Below are positions 36,801 to 49,369 of a DNA stretch of 64,000 bases, in pieces. The stretch lies in the NCBI RefSeq assembly GCF_020085105.1, contig NC_058043.1, forward strand, positions 15,781,167-15,845,166. The letters run 5' to 3'. Each line of letters begins with the position of its first letter. Within the stretch, counting starts at the first letter, position 1. The stretch is from Siniperca chuatsi (taxonomy: Eukaryota > Chordata > Actinopteri > Centrarchiformes > Sinipercidae). A program made the position numbers and the translations under genes. The notes below the pieces were generated by a model. That model saw nothing but the letters and a program-made list of their open reading frames with translations. It made no database searches and was not told where the DNA came from.

Positions 36801-37726
36801 CAATCTCGACCAAACAGAGAGAAAGGCAGCCTACATATAGCCTGGGAAGATTCAATGATCAAATGATCATTAAACTAAACTGTAAAGATACAGGGGTAGT
36901 GGCTGACAGAAACAGGATTATGAAAAGTGAGGGGGTAATGTCGCATTTCCCCAGCGGAAATTACACCATTGTCTATGATGTGCTTTAATACAGAAGACAC
37001 TCTTACCACTTCTTCTTGAAGTCTTCCAGCTATCAGATCAGTCTCAAAGGAGTCGTCTTCTGCTTTATTTTCCTCTGATGAGATCAGATGACACAATAAA
37101 TACATACATGCATAGAGTGTAATGTTAGACCTCTATGCTGTATGGATAATACAAGCTTACCTTCTTCCTTTAGTTGGTCGAGGTAAAGTTTGGCTAATCT
37201 AAGCTTCTTCTCCTGTGGAGTTTCCTCATACTCATCCTCTTCATTGGACTGCCTTTTCTTGGGCACTATAGGACTGTGCAACAAGAAACACAAATCACAA
37301 CATATTTACCATTGCTGGGTCACTTCCGTGCTTTAAAGTCGGGACCATAATCAATGCATAACCCCAAGTGAGCACATCAGAAATTAACCTCTCTGTCTCA
37401 GAGTCGCTGGAAATCTCTTCGTTGTATTTTGAGTTGAGTTTCTTCGCTCGTACTTTGTCCCCATCGCCCTGCAGCAGGAGTTTTAAAAAAGTAGAGGGTT
37501 TGTAATGACATACAATAAGGTAAAGGTAGCATTAGAGCTTAAAGCGTTAGTAGCCGGTTAGATCAGGTACGCATGAGTCAACCTGTTGGTTAGCTAACGT
37601 TACTGTGATTTAGCTTACGTGCTAACAGTCCAGCTCACTTACCTTTCGTTTTGGCACCTCTGCATTTTTCCCCCTTTTGACTAATTTGGGGGTTTCTTTT
37701 GTCTTTATAAAGAAAGACGAAGACAT
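31846..37726 (-). CDS. rrp9: U3 snoRNA-interacting protein RRP9 (U3-55K), WD40 protein
   Basis: Nucleolar WD40 protein that binds U3 snoRNA and takes part in early 18S rRNA processing. Exons, from start to end: 37643-37726, 37389-37468, 37161-37273, 37007-37074, 36203-36244, 35963-36089, 35684-35808, 35494-35586, 35266-35366, 35037-35171, 34184-34246, 33911-34056, 33556-33635, 33324-33397 and 31846-31947. The N-terminus is basic and acidic (VKRGKNAEVPKRK, then EEDEYEE), followed by QEKKLRLAKLYLDQLKEE and about seven WD repeats, with motifs such as FTGHKGPVS, HDRSVKVW, FGHQDAITGLDSLSRE and GGRDRSVRVWKIAEESQLV, all typical of RRP9. The donor after 33911 (GTGCCT) is weak. In the last exon the frame entering (LGRWWRK) and the frame leaving (EAKNGIYIIPLKR) differ by one base at the T6 run 31924-31929. 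Read as given, translation stops at 31854 with 474 residues and an altered tail; the family-like tail ends at 31846. Confidence 0.95.
33831..33876. repeat. (TAA)n microsatellite
   Basis: Uninterrupted ATA/TAA triplets in an rrp9 intron, 34 bases after the weak donor of exon 12. A poly-Tyr open frame across it is an artefact. Confidence 0.95.
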
Positions 37727-38270
37727 GGTGAAACGCGACAAGCAACGTTTCAAAGTAAGCGACAACTGTAGTTAGAGTTAACTACACAACTAATTCAGGC
37801 AGCAAGTCAACATTGAACCCACATGGGTACACTGCAACCAAACTAGGATGCTAAAGTCAAGTTTGAACGCGGACGCTGATTGGCTTATCTTCCAAGTTGC
37901 ACTAAATGTCCCGCCTTTTGTTAAAATACTGAATTTCCATTGGTTAAATTAAGAATTTAGATGAGCAGGAAACTGTACTAGGGCAAAATACTTCCCTCGG
38001 GGAATACATTTTCACAGCTTTGTTCCGCGAAAAATTGTAAAAATATAAATTTCACAACCCAATAATCGTATACACATTTGTACCATACACAGTAAAACAT
38101 ACATATAAGAGGCATATTTCACACATATTAAACCGGAAACGTTTTGCGCGGCTGTTAAAAATTTGCCGTAATTGTATCAGGATCTATGTACTGTACTACT
38201 GCAGTAGTACTACTACTTCCTCTACTACGCAGTACTTGCATTTACTGCGCTGTCTCTGTCCTCAGTGAGT
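37727..38270. promoter_or_regulatory. Shared upstream region of rrp9 and the BEN-domain gene
   Basis: The two genes start away from each other, with about 0.9 kb between their ATG codons. The region holds ATTGG (inverted CCAAT) motifs at about 37877 and 37938, and the conserved-looking purine-rich leader of rrp9. This arrangement fits a bidirectional promoter, common for housekeeping genes. Transcription starts are not known. Confidence 0.4.
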
Positions 38271-38316
38271 GTGGTTAACGTTACAGTTTATCCCTGAAGT
38301 CAAGCTGGACGGCCAG
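38270..38316 (+). other. Probable non-coding first exon of the BEN-domain gene
   Basis: A good donor GGCCAG|GTGAGC at 38316/38317 and an acceptor CTCCCCAG ending at 38615 suggest a spliced leader. The left edge is a guess. Confidence 0.4.
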
Positions 38317-38635
38317 GTGAGCCTCATCTGAACCGTCTAACATTAAATATCACATGTATTTGATAATGTATTGGAAGACAGTTTGTATCACTCAGTGGCT
38401 CCAGCTGGAGGCAATCTGAAGGCTAGTAGTAGGAGGGGTTGAGGAGGTAGGGGGAGGGGGATGCAACGAGAACTAACTTTTCATTATTGTCTCGCCTGAA
38501 TGAGTTTCAAATGAACAGACAACGTTGGGACAAAGTTTGACTCAAAGTTTGACTCCATCTTGTGCAGAAAATCAATGCTTGATGTGTCAACTGATCAAAT
38601 CTTTACTCTCCCCAGAGTGATTTTTTTTAACCCCC

Positions 38636-40861
38636 ATGCCACCCAAGAGAGAGGCAGTAGCGACTCCAACACAACCACCAGTCAAGATGATAAAAATCGG
38701 CACTGATGCGCAGGAGTTTGGCTGTGATCCAGTGGAGGATAAGTACAGGTTGGCCGAAGAGTCCAGCTACTCACCTTTTCCCAACAATGAGGTGAGAGAC
38801 TTTGCTATTTGATTGTGCATAAAAACAATTGTTGTTCACCTTACTATACATGGGAATTGTTTATGTGATTTCTTCTCATTTTGGCAGCATGAAACCATTG
38901 AATTTGATGAAGAAAATGTTGCAAGTCCAGGCATCAGAACAGACACCATCAGTCTCCTCATGAAAATAGAGCAACTGCAGGCACAACTCAAATATGAACG
39001 CAGATGTAGAATTTTGGCCGAGAGAGAGTTGAGGGAGCTGAAAGGTGGGTGGAAAAAGATGACAAATTTATTAATTGATATGCTAAAAGACCACACAGTT
39101 AACTGCTGTATGTGATTAACTGTAATCATAGCCAGGGCAGGGCTTTAGCTACCACTGAGGTCATTTCCTCTGTAATATTTTTGTAAATTTGGGAGATTTA
39201 ATGACACAGAGGAGTTTACAATCCACGATTAAACACATGTTACATGCATGGCTGATTCTGATGTTTTTTAATGCTTTATTTTTTGTGTCCATAATTTCTG
39301 AATAATTTGCAAGAAGATTCCTGGACAAAACAATTTAAATTTGGTACAGAATAAAGGGAAAATTATTCCTCGTTAATTCAATTGTTACACTTCCAGTTAA
39401 ATAGTTCAAATTAATCACTAGTGTAACCTAGATAGTCTTTTAGTCAGTGCAGAGCTGATTGTGCCAAATTTTTTCATCTCTCTACAGGCGAGTATACCAT
39501 TTAACATAGTTTGAGAATTAAGCCTCCAGTAATGAATAAAAATGAATAAATATTTACCTGGGTTTACATTGAGCTTCTCTTCCAAGGACATTCCTCTGTT
39601 CTTTACATTTTTCTCAGGAAGGTTTCCAGGACATTATTAGAAAATTGCAGACCTGTTAAAGTGTTACCACATTAAATAAAAGGCATTTATTAGTCTATAC
39701 ATACCTGTAAATAAGTGTAGAAAAGGCTTTGAAATAACATCTAGACCACAATGCAGGGTGATAGAACATATAATATTATTATTAATATGTAATATAATTA
39801 TATAACAGTTAAATGAAAAATTAAATGTGATTTTTAATGTGATTTTTCTAGATACTTTTACGAGTTTTGGTTGTTGTTTCAGCATTTCTAAAAGTGATTT
39901 GACACTTTTTACAGAGATGAACACTCTCATGATGCAGATGAGACACACGGCACATGAACTTCGAGTCACTCTGGATCACGTTCTCCAAGGAGGCGAGGCA
40001 GCAGTTGCACCACAGAACTCTCAAGATGAAAGTATCTCTTTCCTGGCTGAGCCTGAGGCAGAGATGAGAGTGGTTCATAATATCCCAGAGGTCAGTGCTC
40101 ATACACTGCATGTCTTCTAGTATCAGTCCAATTTTGGGAAGATTGCTCAGTTCACTTACATTTTGTTATCATAGAAGAACTACTTTTATGTTAGTGCTCC
40201 TGAATTTAAAAGCTCAGATTCACCAATAGTAGACAATTTTACAAAAGTGGAGGTGTCAGAATCAGCCATTAATGCATCTTAATATGTTTGTAGGTAACTT
40301 TTTTTTTTTTTTTTGCCCTCAGGACGATCACAACTTCTTGTATCTCTCAGAGACTCTTCGAGTACCAAAAAATCTTTATGAGCGAGTCGCAGAGATTGCA
40401 GACTACAAGAAGTACACTTCAGCACTGCTGATGATACTTTTTGACAGAGAAACGTTGGCCACACACTCTCTGCAGGGCCGGAGGAACACCTTTACTGGAG
40501 AAGATTGCCAGAAGCCTCAACTCCCACCTGAGATCTTGAGAGGTATAATTGGTAAGATAAAGAACATTTAGTATCATTGAATTTTAAGCACACACACCTT
40601 CTTTGTAGATGCTTATTATTTATGAATCCGATAATTTGTATTATGTTTCTTCTTCCAGATCATGTGGCAGTCAAGTTCGGCGTTGATAGCAGCCATATAA
40701 AAACTGCAATCCGCACAAAGTTGAATAATGAGGACAAACTATTAAAGAAGAGACTGGGTTTGGGTAAAGCTGAAAACAAAGCTATTGTTGATCAAAGCTT
40801 TTGCCAAGATGCTGCACTTCTACCTGAAAATGAAGCAATGAGAAATAATTCTCAGTTATAG
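38636..40861 (+). CDS. BEN domain-containing protein with coiled coil
   Basis: Coding exons 38636-38791, 38888-39044, 39915-40090, 40323-40551 and 40659-40861 give 306 residues with consistent phases and GT-AG junctions. The first ATG follows a short leader after the acceptor at 38615. Residues 1-52 are unstructured and start MPPKREAV. Residues about 73-104 (KIEQLQAQLKYERRCRILAE and on) form a likely coiled coil for self-association. The C-terminal part, about 164-275, matches the BEN domain pattern: an aromatic/hydrophobic start, the phrase LFDRETLATHSLQGRR, then PPEILRGIIDHV and IRTKLNNEDKLLKKRLG. BEN domains bind DNA or chromatin partners, often in repression. Which BEND family member this is I cannot tell; the coiled coil plus single BEN layout recalls BEND5/BEND6 but the sequence is not clearly either. 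Confidence 0.85.
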
Positions 40862-43639
40862 ACTTCTGAGTCTGCCTTGATCTATTAGTCACCAGTATTT
40901 GTATATGTCTGATAGAAATGTGTGACAGGTTGCCTTTTTAATCAACGTCTAGTTTATTCAGTATTGATATCCAGTGCTTGAAGTTAGTTTTTTTTTTTAA
41001 CACTTTTTAGAATTCTTACTTTTTTACTTTGACAGCTGCTGTTGTCAGTCGTGTGTTTGAAAAAAGTTCAACCTGGTGACCCAACCAAGACGTTGAACAG
41101 CACTATAAAATGTCACACGTGTAATCGTCAGTGGTAAAAGCAAAAGTGTTCTTATTTAATTTGAGGTAGTAAGTGGCTGTGTCTAAATAACAGGTTTGTG
41201 AAGTCGGTCTTTGTCAAACATTTAAACTGGTTTAACTTTTAAATCAGCAGTTTGAGAGTTGGACATTTTAAAGTAATAGCGATGTCATTTGTACCCTGTT
41301 CATGACAAATTGTGCTTTACTCCAAATGATACTGTGTTTCTAGAATAGTTTTTTGCAGTTGCAAAATATGCTGTAAGTGATAATTAATCTCCCTGCTTCC
41401 ACAACATCTGTTACATCACTTCTCTGTTTGTTGTGCTTAACTACATAAGGGCCAATAAACTTTTTGAACTGATCCTTCTGTTATCTTAACTTGGACACTT
41501 GCTTACATCAGCACAGAAAAGCTCTCATGGGAATACAGTTTTGTTTTGCTAGCAACCAACAGATGTCAGCGCTGAGCCCTGTTTCATGCCCTTCTGCAAG
41601 CAATGATTAACTCCCAGAAGACTACAACTGTTGGGGGGGGCAAAATCAAGAAATAAGAGTGACTCGATTTAAAGAAGAAAACACTATGTGTAAACTGGTG
41701 AATGGACTGAACAAATACAACCAGGGTCTGTTTATTCTCTTAGAAGCTTCGGAGAGGAGAATAGAGGAGCATGTGTAAAGACAGAGGCATAGCGGACAGT
41801 GTGTGACAGTCACGGCCACATGCTGACTGATGTGTGTGTGTGTTTGACATGGTTAATGTTAGTGGGTGGCGGTTTGACAGAGTCATCTTCTCTTGAAAGA
41901 TGACAATCACCAATTGCTGGCTCCTCCCCACCTTTTGCTCAAACCAGCTGTGCTATCTCAGTGGATGCACAACACATCACCTCTCTCTCTGGTAGTGTCA
42001 GCTCTCCCTGGGGATCCGCCGTTTTCATGGTTTATCACACTTTTTGCATAGTTCCTGAGAGATCTCTGCAAGGTGGACCAGCACTCTTATACATCTGAAA
42101 CCAACACCTGAGCAACGACTTTGATACATTTGAAGGAGTCATCACCATGATTTGGACATACTCAACTTTACAAGACTCAGAGAAAACGTTTTGGAGGAGC
42201 CACAGCCAATTTTCAAAATGTTTGTCAAAATGTTTTTATGTAAGTAAGCCTTTCTTTGATAATTAGTGGAGTTGATATAAAGGAATACAAATACTGACAA
42301 TATATTTGGTGCATTTGATAATTAAAGAAAAAAATACAGTAGGCTCGTTCATGTTTTTCTCTATAATGTTATCACTCCAAATTCCTGAGAGGTTTAGTTC
42401 TGAAGCATTTCTTATTAATTCTTCCATCATTTCTCTGTTATATGTGTCAGAAGCTGACATTAGAATAAACAAGAGGACTGAGAATTACAAACAGAATAAA
42501 TTGAGCACCATACAGAAGTCCATGTGTTTGAGAATGCGGGGAGGACTGAGATGGGATGTTTCAGTCAACAAAATGTAAGGTCAGTGTTACAAATCATACT
42601 TTGATCCGTATGGGCCTGGCATATTGCAATCTGGTGACATTTTAGTCACTAATGAACTTATTATAATTGTGGAAATTTAGTCTATTAGGTTAACACAGGG
42701 GAACTGATATTATAAACCTTTGATATCTAAAAATTATTAAAGATTTCTGGTGGTTTTAAACATGAAGTTTTAGCATTATGGATAACAAACCAGACAAAAA
42801 AGTGTTGTAATGACTCCTCCAGTTTTGCAGCCGACCCTCACATGGTTACGCACGCTGTACCTGGATAGGATAGGGCCTATTGCTAATTGTCATTTTTACT
42901 TTGATATCTTGGTGGAATCTGATATAGCTCCTAACTGGACTCTGCTATTACAATATCAGCATATGTACATCAAAATGTTGCTATAATAATGGAAATGTAC
43001 TGCACTTCATCCAATATGATTGTTTTGTCTTGTATTCCTTAAATGTAACTGAGGTCAATTATATCCTAGAGTAATGCAATTCACACATTTTTGTTTAACT
43101 TAAATCTACTGGAACACATTTTTTATTTTTTCATTACAATATCCCATTTAGCCACTGAAATCTGAGAGATTTAATGCTTAATTTTACTTTTACATTTGAT
43201 ATAAAATAATGGTAATCACTTGCAATGTATCAACTTATGTGTTTTAAAATAGGTTATTAACATTAACATAATTAAGAAGGTCATCACAAAGGGTGGGGTT
43301 ATGGGGTTTCCCTGAACAGGGTAAAATGCTCTGTTACACAGCTTTGTGAGGGATTAAACAACCTGCATAATTCCTCATCCTCAAGAATTTTCTAATTAAA
43401 TTTTTTAATCTACTCAGAAAGTAGTAACAGAGAAAAACTACAGCAGAGGCAGACTCCACTGGTTGTTTCTCTGTTGAATTAATAATATTAAAAATAACAA
43501 AAGGTTATAAAGCACTAAACAAACTGAAAATGACTAGTGGCTGAAAATGATGATCATCAAGTACAGTAAAACGTGGACTTAAAGGATGTAGCATATGCTG
43601 TGCTGCATCTGGAAAATGAGGACATCCTTACATAATATG

Positions 43640-43723
43640 CATGATAATGTACATGTACTAGTCCTTCCTGGGGATAAATCTCATGATAATGTACATGTAC
43701 TAGTCCTGCCCGGGGATAAATCT
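43640..43723 (+). repeat. Tandem duplication of a 42-bp unit (two copies)
   Basis: The units 43640-43681 and 43682-43723 both begin CATGATAATGTACATGTACT and differ at only a few bases. Both contain the palindrome GTACATGTAC. The duplication makes the repeated peptide seen in the local open frames. Confidence 0.92.
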
Positions 43724-44589
43724 CACTGCAAACGTGGCATGCCAATAGCTGTCCACCAGAGAAGATTACTGCAGGGGAGAGCATCAGTGGATCCCTGGCA
43801 GCGAGCAAGCATATGTATTTAGGACACAGCATCCTCCACAGTCATACATTTGAAACCTGATTATGATTATCAGTGCAAGATGGTAGATACGTCTATGGAG
43901 AGGCACATTAATAAAGACAATACAGAGAGAAGAAAACCTGTAAAAGCAATGACGTGAAGAAGATGTTTATATTCAGATATTTGCTGCATTTTCTTGAATC
44001 AAAATGTACAGAAAACACATAATATACGTATATTCAGTCAATGCTTTCTGGCTGTTTTTCAAAAGAAATTACACAAGGATCGGGGGTCAAACCTGTCCTA
44101 GTAAGAGGTTTCCACTTTGATGGTGCGATGCAGGGTGGCACTGAACACATATTAATCAATGCAGCCAGTTCCCTGCAGCTGGGCTAAAACAAGCACACTC
44201 ATTATCTTTCATTTCAAAAGGATGGGGACGGATGGAGGAAAGACAGGGTGTCCTCCATGAATTATTCCTATTGATCATGTCTGTCACTCACTAAAAGATA
44301 GAGCGTATGCCTTCTTAAATATTCCCACAAACGTAAACAGTTATTGATTAACTTTCCAATACCTTTAAGGTAAGGTACTTTTAAGCTGCAGTGAGGATCT
44401 CTGGATGTTTATATTTACACATTTCATATCAGTCATTATTGCTGGAATGAATAATAATGAATACAATGAGGGTTTAGTACTGCACATAATTAGGTATTAA
44501 TGTAATCAATAAAAAATTCTGTTTTGATGTATTAGTGAGATTTTTGTGTGCCTTTCCCAGAAACATTAAACTGGACAGGACGTAAAGGG

Positions 44590-44995
44590 GAGCGTCACCA
44601 GTTATATGCCAAAACATCAGTTTACTTGTCACGGTTAGTACTGCTCAGCTTGAAAAATACTTGTTGTATAATGTCCTCTGTGGCTCTGGAGCTTTGTCAA
44701 CCTTGATGATGTCATAGTGATGTCATCAGGGTTAAGAGAAAGCCTGCGTTACAAACTGGAGGTATAGAGTTTGAAAGATGTACAGGTTTACCAGGCAGGG
44801 AGGGAATAAAAAAAGTGATGACATCAGTTGCATTATGGGAAATGTAGGATCCAACATTTTTGGAGCTTAGCCCATACCAAGGACTGAAAGTCAAGATATC
44901 TCAGTCATAGCTGCTTCAATTTTGACCATCTTATAAAATCTGTGACCCATGATTCCCGCAACTAGAAGTGCAATATTAAATTGCTTGAGAACCCC
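44590..44995. repeat. Possible dispersed repeat
   Basis: Phrases such as CTCTGGAGCTTTGTCAACC, TGATGATGTCATAGTGATGTC and GATGACATCAGTTGCATTAT resemble a repeat common in fish genomes. There is no second copy in this window, so the call is from memory of the family only. Confidence 0.3.
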
Positions 44996-45435
44996 TTTAA
45001 CACTACTGAGTGCGTCCATCTGCCTAAAAGAACTACAAGAGAGTGATTATTGGACTTACATTCGCCAGGTAGCCAGAAACATGACTCCAAATGAATGCTA
45101 ATGATGTTGCTCCGTATCTGCTAGATGTGTAAATAGGAATCTATTTGCTAACATGTTCGCCATATCAACTTGGTGATAATATGCTCGTGTGTTCAAAGCT
45201 TGTTTCCGCTGCACCCAAGTGGCTAAAGAATTAGTTATTGCAGGTTTAGATTTAATCTAGTCTTTATTTAACATGATTTGCCATAAATGTTAAATATCCT
45301 GTTTTAATGGACTTTATTTTCTCCAACACAGGAGTGAAGATTTCATTTGATGTCTGAAGGATCCTTTGGCCTCATTACTGAACAATGGGGGAGTCTGCAA
45401 TACAGATGTGTATTTTGAAACCTTTACTATGAATT

Positions 45436-46713
45436 ATGGAGGACAACAGTTCATTTCTGACCCCTGAGTACAATGACAGCACCAACGTTTTGGTACCGAT
45501 GCCCTCAGCTCCCAGCAGACAACTGGGCACCCTTCCGAACCCACAGACACGCTTCAAGGACCTGACAGGGATATTTTTCATGGTGACCCTGAATGTTCTG
45601 GCACTTCTGGCTAACACTGCTGTTCTGATTGTTGTAATAAAAGCCCCTCATCTCAGGAAATTTGCCTTTGTGTGCCACCTGTGTGCAGTGGACCTGCTGT
45701 GTGCCATGTTGCTCATGCCTCTCGGGATTGTGTCCAGCTCTCCGTACTTTGCTGGTGTGGTGTTCACTGTGCTGGAGTGCCAGGTCTTCGTCTTCCTCAA
45801 TGTAATCCTCATAGCTGCCTCTATCTTCACCATCACAGCCATCAGTGTGGAGCGTTACTACTACATCGTCCACCCCATGCGCTATGAGGTCAAGATGACG
45901 CTGAAGCTGACTGCAGCCGTGATAGTGATGGTGTGGGTGGCATCTGCTGTGCTGGGGTTGTCCACCATGTTTGGCTGGCCGTCCTACAGCAGCCTGAGCT
46001 CCATCAGTGCTGCACACTGCTCACTGCATTGGAGCCACAGTGACCACAGACGAGTCTTCTCTGTGCTCTTTACCGTCACTTGTTTCTGCTTGCCTGCTGT
46101 TGTGATTTTTGCTGTGTACTGTAATGTGTATAAGGTGGCCCGTATGGCTGCCCGCCAGCATGGACCTCTGCCCTTGTGGACAAACAGTCAACTGAAGCAT
46201 CGCTCTGACTCAATAAACAGCCAGACTACCATCATTACAACCCGTAACGCCCCACGTAGGATTACGTGTGACCGGACTTTTGGTGGAGGTAAAGCCGCTC
46301 TCACTCTGGTGGTTATTGTTGGCCAGTTTCTGATCTGCTGGCTGCCTTACTTTGCCTTCCACCTCCGTCTGACACTAGACGCAACACCCAAGATTCCTGA
46401 TGACCTAGAGGAAGCAGTCACCTGGCTGGCATATTCTTCCTTTGCTATTAACCCATTTTTTTATGGGCTTCTTAACCGACAGATCAGGGAGGAACTTTGC
46501 AAACTCAGGCGCTGCTACTCAGCCCGGCCAGTGGAGCTGGCTGTCTCCAGCCACGAGGGCTCAGGCCATGAGAACTTCCTGCAATTCCTCCATAGGACCA
46601 GCTGCACAATAGAGACACGTGCAAGCTTTGCCACATCCAGTCCTAGCACTCTGGATCAAACTGGGCAGACTGGTTTCAGGATACCAGGACAGATCCCAGA
46701 AGAGTTCAGTTAG
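45436..46713 (+). CDS. gpr62: Orphan class A GPCR of the GPR61/GPR62 group, probably GPR62
   Basis: Single-exon receptor of 425 residues, a rhodopsin-family seven-helix protein of the plasma membrane. Seen: N-glycosylation sites near the start (Asn4, Asn14), Asn60 in helix 1, Asp86 in helix 2, ERY at 139-141 in place of DRY, the disulfide pair Cys115/Cys195, CWLP at 301-304 and NPFFY at 339-343. The third loop has FGGGKAAL, and the tail has FLQFLHRT and FRIPGQIPEEF, both shared with human GPR61. The helix 7 phrase EEAVTWLAYSSFA is closer to GPR62, and human GPR62 is close to RRP9 and GRM2, so gpr62 is preferred. The family has no agreed ligand and is known for constitutive cAMP signalling. 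A later paralogue of gpr61 is the main alternative. ATG 45436 is preferred as the first in-frame Met. Confidence 0.88.
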   Translation: MEDNSSFLTPEYNDSTNVLVPMPSAPSRQLGTLPNPQTRFKDLTGIFFMVTLNVLALLANTAVLIVVIKAPHLRKFAFVCHLCAVDLLCAMLLMPLGIVSSSPYFAGVVFTVLECQVFVFLNVILIAASIFTITAISVERYYYIVHPMRYEVKMTLKLTAAVIVMVWVASAVLGLSTMFGWPSYSSLSSISAAHCSLHWSHSDHRRVFSVLFTVTCFCLPAVVIFAVYCNVYKVARMAARQHGPLPLWTNSQLKHRSDSINSQTTIITTRNAPRRITCDRTFGGGKAALTLVVIVGQFLICWLPYFAFHLRLTLDATPKIPDDLEEAVTWLAYSSFAINPFFYGLLNRQIREELCKLRRCYSARPVELAVSSHEGSGHENFLQFLHRTSCTIETRASFATSSPSTLDQTGQTGFRIPGQIPEEFS

Positions 46714-47514
46714 ATATACCTCACTGTTGTGCCACAGCATTAGTAACCTGCAGGATTATTACAGCTACAAGATAAAAAAGTGATCCACAGGGTTAACAAT
46801 ACTTAGTGACTGTCTGCAAAATGTCTGTAAACTGTATTTGCATCCAGTAAAAGCTAAGATACGGCATCAAAAAATAAACAATCAGATTTCGTTTATGAAA
46901 CTTGACATACTTTTTTCTTTTTATCTTAAGATTACACTCAGAAACAATACTGGAATAGAAAGCAAATGGACACAGTTTCTTACATTAAATTAATGTTCAT
47001 GTATTTGTGGTAAAACTAATAAAGTTACACATTTTTACTAGCTACTAAAGCAAAGTTATTGTTTATCTGCAATCGGTACATTTATTTTATTAAAAAGTAA
47101 TGAACACAAATATCACATTATACTTGAATAGTAAGTCATGACAATATAATCAGTATATAGATCTACAGGTAAATGCTATCTCAGAAATGAGGGATATATA
47201 ATGAGGATGAGAATGAGCAGTCATTCATTTTTCATAAGTTCTACTTGTTTTTATATGAGGTATCAATATAGCAGAAATATTCTTAATATTCAAAGCAATT
47301 CAATGTTGTATTTATGTTGCAGGAATTTATGTAAACTGTATTTATTGTACTCAAGAGACATCACTTTTTGTTCAAAAATGCGTTGTTTCTTATTTCTTTA
47401 AATTAACACTGGATACTTTGATCAGTTATGTAGAGTAAATAAGCATTTAATCCTACTATACATCACTTGCAAGCAATATGTTCACATTTTCTTAGCACAT
47501 TGGTCTGACAGCCT

Positions 47515-47690
47515 GTAACAGTGAAGGGGCAATGATCAGACTGTCCTGTAACCATGAGATCAACAGCCAGCCTCCCCATTAGAAATCCATCATGTGGGTT
47601 ATCCTTTAAAGAATCCTTGAGCTCACTCTCTGTAAGTCGCTTTGGATAAGTGTGCTAGCTAACTGCTTTCAGATATAAAAGTGAAATTCC
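47515..47690 (+). repeat. Degenerate SINE/LINE-like 3' end
   Basis: Contains CTGTAAGTCGCTTTGGATAA, a decayed form of the 'TGTAAGTCGCTTTGGATAAA' motif found at the 3' end of many fish retroelements. Upstream boundaries are unclear. Confidence 0.45.
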
Positions 47691-49369
47691 CCTCTCTGTC
47701 TGATCACCAAAAAAGCACTAAAAGGTGACATTTGAACCAGTAACATGGTACCTGCATGTGCACCTTTTTTGTGTGTGTTTGTCATTTTGTGCAGACAAGC
47801 TTTGACTCTCTGTGTCCTGACCTCTGGGTCATCCGTGTGTTCATTTATGAAAAGCCTGTAAGACTGAGCCCAGTTAACACATGATTATGTAAGGAGAAAA
47901 TGCCATTTCATAACAGCTGAAGTGGTTGTCTCTAATGCTCTCTCAATATGTGTGCACTGGCAGATTAACAGAAAATAATCTTTATTTCCATACATGTTTC
48001 TATGAATATGACCTACTTGTCAAATACTGTACACATAAAATTATGGTACCTGCAGTTTGTTCTTGTTAAACTAGGTTAATCATTAATATTCTTCACAGAT
48101 CAATCAATGAAAATACATGATAAAATGTTGATGTATTTATGGTGAATATTTTGAGAGAATATGCAGATTATCTCACACAGATTAGATTTAAGGGATACCA
48201 TCGGTTAGACAAGCTGATAAATGGTGACAAATGAGGAGGGATGTTGATGCTGCTTGTCACTGGAATGTCAGTGAAGAGAGAAATAACAATTTGAGGAGTG
48301 ACAACTGTAAAAGACTGTGTACTGACAGGCAGGAGAAAGGACATCCAACACACATACAAACAAACTGAAATCCAGAAACACGAGATGAAGTAATTTATAG
48401 ACGTCCAGATATGTGAAAAGCAAGATGACAATGTGCCATTTTATGGTCCCTGGCTGTAAACACTGCTGCAGAGTACCAATGCAACTTTGATAACAGCACA
48501 GCCAGGTATTGTTATCAAAGCCAACATAATAAAATACAGCCAAGAACAAGCAGTGATGAACACGCATACAGTGTGCAAATATATGACACTTGCATGGAGG
48601 TTTGTTGTACACAAATAGATACTGTACACATACAATTACACACTGTCTCATACAGGTTGAAAGTTTTAACTGCACTCTTAATGTCCACTTTAGTCAACTC
48701 TTAAATACTGTCTACATTAGTCATTACAAACTCATGCTGTGCACCCAAACATTGTTCAAACCTGCAGAGCTTTATTTAAAATTGCAGTAAAGTTCCAAAA
48801 GTTTGCAAAGGTACCAAATATGTCTGGATTAATTTTTGGCAAATGTTTAAAACGATGCACAAGAAATCCAGAATATTTTCATTTTTGAGTCTTGGGTTTG
48901 AATATTTCACTCAGTGTAAACATCATATAGCTGTGTCACAAAAACACAAAGAACATTTTGTACTCTATGAGAAATCTATAAGCTCAAAAAGAATCCAAGA
49001 TATACTCAATCACATCAATCAAGTTTTTGTGCCTTTTAGCTTTTGAATCCTATATACTATATGTGATACGATGATATAAAAAAGGGGGCAATAAGGTTGA
49101 TGACAATACAGTTCAAAGCACTGACTGCCCATTTCATCACCAATCTTCCAAAGTGTGTGATTCCATCTAATGAATATTTGAGCCTGAGCAATCTTCACAA
49201 GTTGCTAATTAAAGTGAAGGACCTCCCACCTCAGTTGCGGCTTTTATTAAATCAAGACAATCACATCAACTGTGCATCTCTTTTGCAAAGCATTCATTGT
49301 AGATCAAACACACTCACAGAGAAAATGTGAATTCATTACTTGAGCTCAGCCAAGTGTGGTTTGTTAGTT

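Larger units (their letters stand above)
40862..45435. other. Intergenic region and possible gpr62 leader
   Basis: AATAAA at 41454-41459 is a candidate polyadenylation signal for the BEN-domain gene. A strong donor (TAT|GTAAGTAAG near 42239) and an acceptor (CTCCAACACAG ending at 45332) could bound a leader intron of the receptor gene at 45436, but this is speculative. No coding exon is seen between. It contains a 42-base tandem duplication and some repeat-like sequence. Confidence 0.45.

Noticed and set aside
45505-46017. 170-residue open frame antisense to gpr62
   Set aside because: A shadow of the receptor coding sequence; His/Gln-rich with no domain.
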